Below, piece by piece: positions 52,707 to 54,260 of a stretch of 54,260 nucleotides of DNA. The stretch spans positions 1 to 54,260 of the forward strand of contig NZ_LGJH01000128.1 in NCBI RefSeq assembly GCF_001298105.1, read 5' to 3'. Both the position numbers and the translations under genes were made by a program. How positions within the stretch are numbered: position 1 is the stretch's first letter; the number at the start of each line of letters is the position of its first letter. Source of the DNA: Novosphingobium sp. ST904. Lineage in GTDB: Bacteria; Pseudomonadota; Alphaproteobacteria; Sphingomonadales; Sphingomonadaceae. Below the pieces are notes generated by a model. That model was not told the DNA's origin, did no database searches, and saw only the letters and a program-made list of their open reading frames with translations.

Positions 52707-54260
52707 TTGTACACTTCTGAACCTTTCGCTGGCCGTTCCACCGCGAGCACGGCGCAGGACCGCCCGTCCCGTTCCTGGCGTTCGAGCGCGTCCGTGGCGA
52801 CGCTTGCAGCGATGATGGTATTCGGCGGTGTCCTGCCGGCTCAGGCTTCTGCCGCTCCAACCCCGACGCCATCCCCCGCGCCTGCCCCCACGCCGTCCCC
52901 GATCGTCATGCCGCCGGTCGCGCGCAGGTCCTCAACCCGGTGACCGGCGAGTTCGAGACCGTCACCAAGCAATTGCCGCCGATGCAGGTGCAGACGGACG
53001 GCAACAACGTTATCCTGCTCGCGGACGAGGTCGGACAGACGTTCGACGTTTCGGGCACGACCTACACGGTCACCGCGGTCACCACGGATGCGGGCGGCGC
53101 CGTGACCGCGGTTTCGCTGGAAAGCTCTGCCGACAACACGATCAGCACGACCGACGCCGTCACCTCGATTGCGCCTGCCACCAATGCCACCGGCGCCGAC
53201 GAGGTGCAGTTCCAGTCAGGCATCAACGACAGCATCTACCGCAAGGTCCTGCGCGGGCGGAACGGCGGCAATGGCCATATCGGCGCGCTGTTCATTTCCG
53301 CCGGGGACGGTGGCTCCGGCGCCAAGGGCGATGACATCAACCAGACGATTTCGGGGTCCTATACCTCGCGGTCGAACAATCTGGCGGCCGTCATCGTGCA
53401 GAGCATCGGCGGTGACGGCGGCAAGGGCGGCAACGGCTATCTTGGTTCGGACGGCGGTTCGGGCGGCAACGCCGGCGTCGGCGGAGACGTCAACCTCGTC
53501 AGCAATGCCCAGGTCCTGACCACCGGCAGCAACAGCTACGGTATTCTCGTCAGCAGTTCGTCGGGCAAGGGCGGCGCGGGTGGTTCCGGCTTCCTGTCGG
53601 GCGGCGGTTCAGGCGGCGGGTCTCCGGGCGTAGGCGGAGACGCCACGGCCACGAACAACGGCACGGTCGCCACGCAGGGTGCAGGCTCGATCGGCATTCT
53701 CGCACAGAGCCTCGGCGGTTCGGCCGGTGACGGCGGCGGTAGCTGGGGCCTCGTCTCGTCGAGCGGCGGCGGCAGCTACGGCGGCAAGGGCGGTGACGTC
53801 CGGGTCAACCAGAACGGTGTGGTCCAGACCGAGGGCGAGGGCGCGCACGGCGTGCTCGCGGAATCCATCGGCGGTTCGGGCGGCGATGGCGGCAGCGGCG
53901 GCGGCCTGTTCGCCGACGGCAGCAACGGCGGCGCCGGCGGTCCGGGCGGCGACGCGACGATCACGGCCGGCAGCAATTCGTCCACCAAGACTTCCGGCGA
54001 TTTCGCCCTGCCTTCTTCGCGCAGTCCATCGGCGGCGGCGGCGGCAACGGCGGCACCACGGTGGGTCTGGTGGCGCTCGGCAGCGCGGGCAGCCAGGGCA
54101 GCGACGCGGGCTCCGTGATCGTGAATCTTGCCGCCGGTGCCTATGCCTCGACCTCCGGCACCGGCTCTTACGCGGTGCTGGCGCAGTCGGTCGGCGGCGG
54201 CGGCGGCAGCGCGGTGCTGGCGCAGTCGGTCGGCGGCGGCGGCGGCAGCGCCGGTGTTGC
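52707..54260 (+). CDS. Glycine-rich autotransporter, N-terminal part (partial, two frameshifts)
   Basis: The protein has an extended signal (RSSASVATLAAMMVFGGVLPAQASA), a Pro/Thr linker (TPTPSPAPAPTPSP) and a passenger with repeats of the form AQS[IVL]GG-GG (QSIGGDGGKGG, QSLGGSAGDGG, ESIGGSGGDGG, QSIGGGGGNGG, then QSVGGGGGS twice). These fit long beta-helical autotransporter passengers. Breaks near 52925 and 54011 each need one added base to join MPPVA to QVLNPVTGEFETV and GDFAL to FFAQSIGGGGG. The gene runs off the right edge, so the barrel domain is not seen. The TTG at 52707 follows a G6 run; a GTG at 52632 is also open. It would be exported to the cell surface, perhaps with SapC. Confidence 0.78.
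54172..54249 (+). repeat. Exact 39-bp tandem duplication in the autotransporter
   Basis: Two identical 39-bp copies (54172-54210 and 54211-54249) encode AVLAQSVGGGGGS twice in frame. The other passenger repeats lie further apart and are diverged, so this exact copy is either a recent slippage event or an assembly artefact. Confidence 0.85.

Noticed and set aside
53217..54260. Repeated glycine-rich units as a CRISPR or satellite array
   Set aside because: The repeats are in-frame coding variants of AQS-GG-GG, not identical spaced DNA repeats.

Overview
The window looks like a high-GC alphaproteobacterial chromosome segment, most likely a sphingomonad (Novosphingobium/Sphingobium type). The reasons are a TonB receptor with a C-terminal aromatic residue, a SapC protein beside a glycine-rich autotransporter, and many genes that closely resemble the lignin-aromatic catabolic genes of Sphingobium sp. 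SYK-6 and Novosphingobium aromaticivorans. Gene names are assigned from remembered family sequences and motifs; no search was run.

Layout. 1-85: tail of an IS30-like transposase. 172-2215: MarR regulator divergent from a LigM/DesA-type O-demethylase, with a perfect palindrome between them. 2257-11176: a broken CmcJ-like gene, then a plus-strand operon of TonB receptor, two adjacent GSTs, PQQ/haem lipoprotein dehydrogenase, amidohydrolase and SDR. 11214-13464 (minus): VOC protein, SDR and DUF849/BKACE enzyme, divergent from an XRE/MmyB-type regulator. 14319-17857 (minus): exporter, CmcJ-like protein, hotdog thioesterase and Nu-type GST. 18091-21992: ligF-ligE-ligG-aldehyde dehydrogenase. 22067-28925: SDR, NTF2-like (LdpA/PcfL-type) protein, AAHS transporter, acyl-CoA dehydrogenase, MarR and lignostilbene dioxygenase. 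29030-35502 (minus): MFS, ligW, ALDH, a second NTF2-like protein, MFS. 35638-37477: two C-alpha-dehydrogenase-type SDRs. 37498-51270: HxlR regulator and a second aromatic/carboxylate module (SDRs, FAD oxidoreductase, extradiol-type VOC, nucleoside-hydrolase-like protein, ABM, VOC, alpha/beta hydrolase, HisD-like dehydrogenase, FAH, cupin, MFS). 51621-54260: SapC and the start of an autotransporter.

How it may work together (inference). The window could encode most of a route from beta-O-4 lignin dimers to protocatechuate. LigD/L/O-type SDRs would oxidise the C-alpha alcohol, and LigF, LigE and the paired GSTs would cleave the ether with glutathione. LigG or the Nu-type GST would remove glutathione to give beta-hydroxypropiovanillone. 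The PQQ dehydrogenase and the aldehyde dehydrogenase would oxidise the side chain to vanilloyl acetate. BKACE plus thioesterase would give vanillate, and LigM would demethylate it. A second branch (NTF2-like gamma-formaldehyde lyases, lignostilbene dioxygenase, ALDH, LigW) fits beta-1 and phenylcoumaran (beta-5) dimers. TonB receptor and MFS genes would supply transport.

Quality warning. About thirteen reading-frame breaks interrupt otherwise intact genes; nearly all are single missing bases, several in short G or C runs. This looks more like residual sequencing or assembly error than decay. The affected genes are annotated as one CDS each, with the break position stated.
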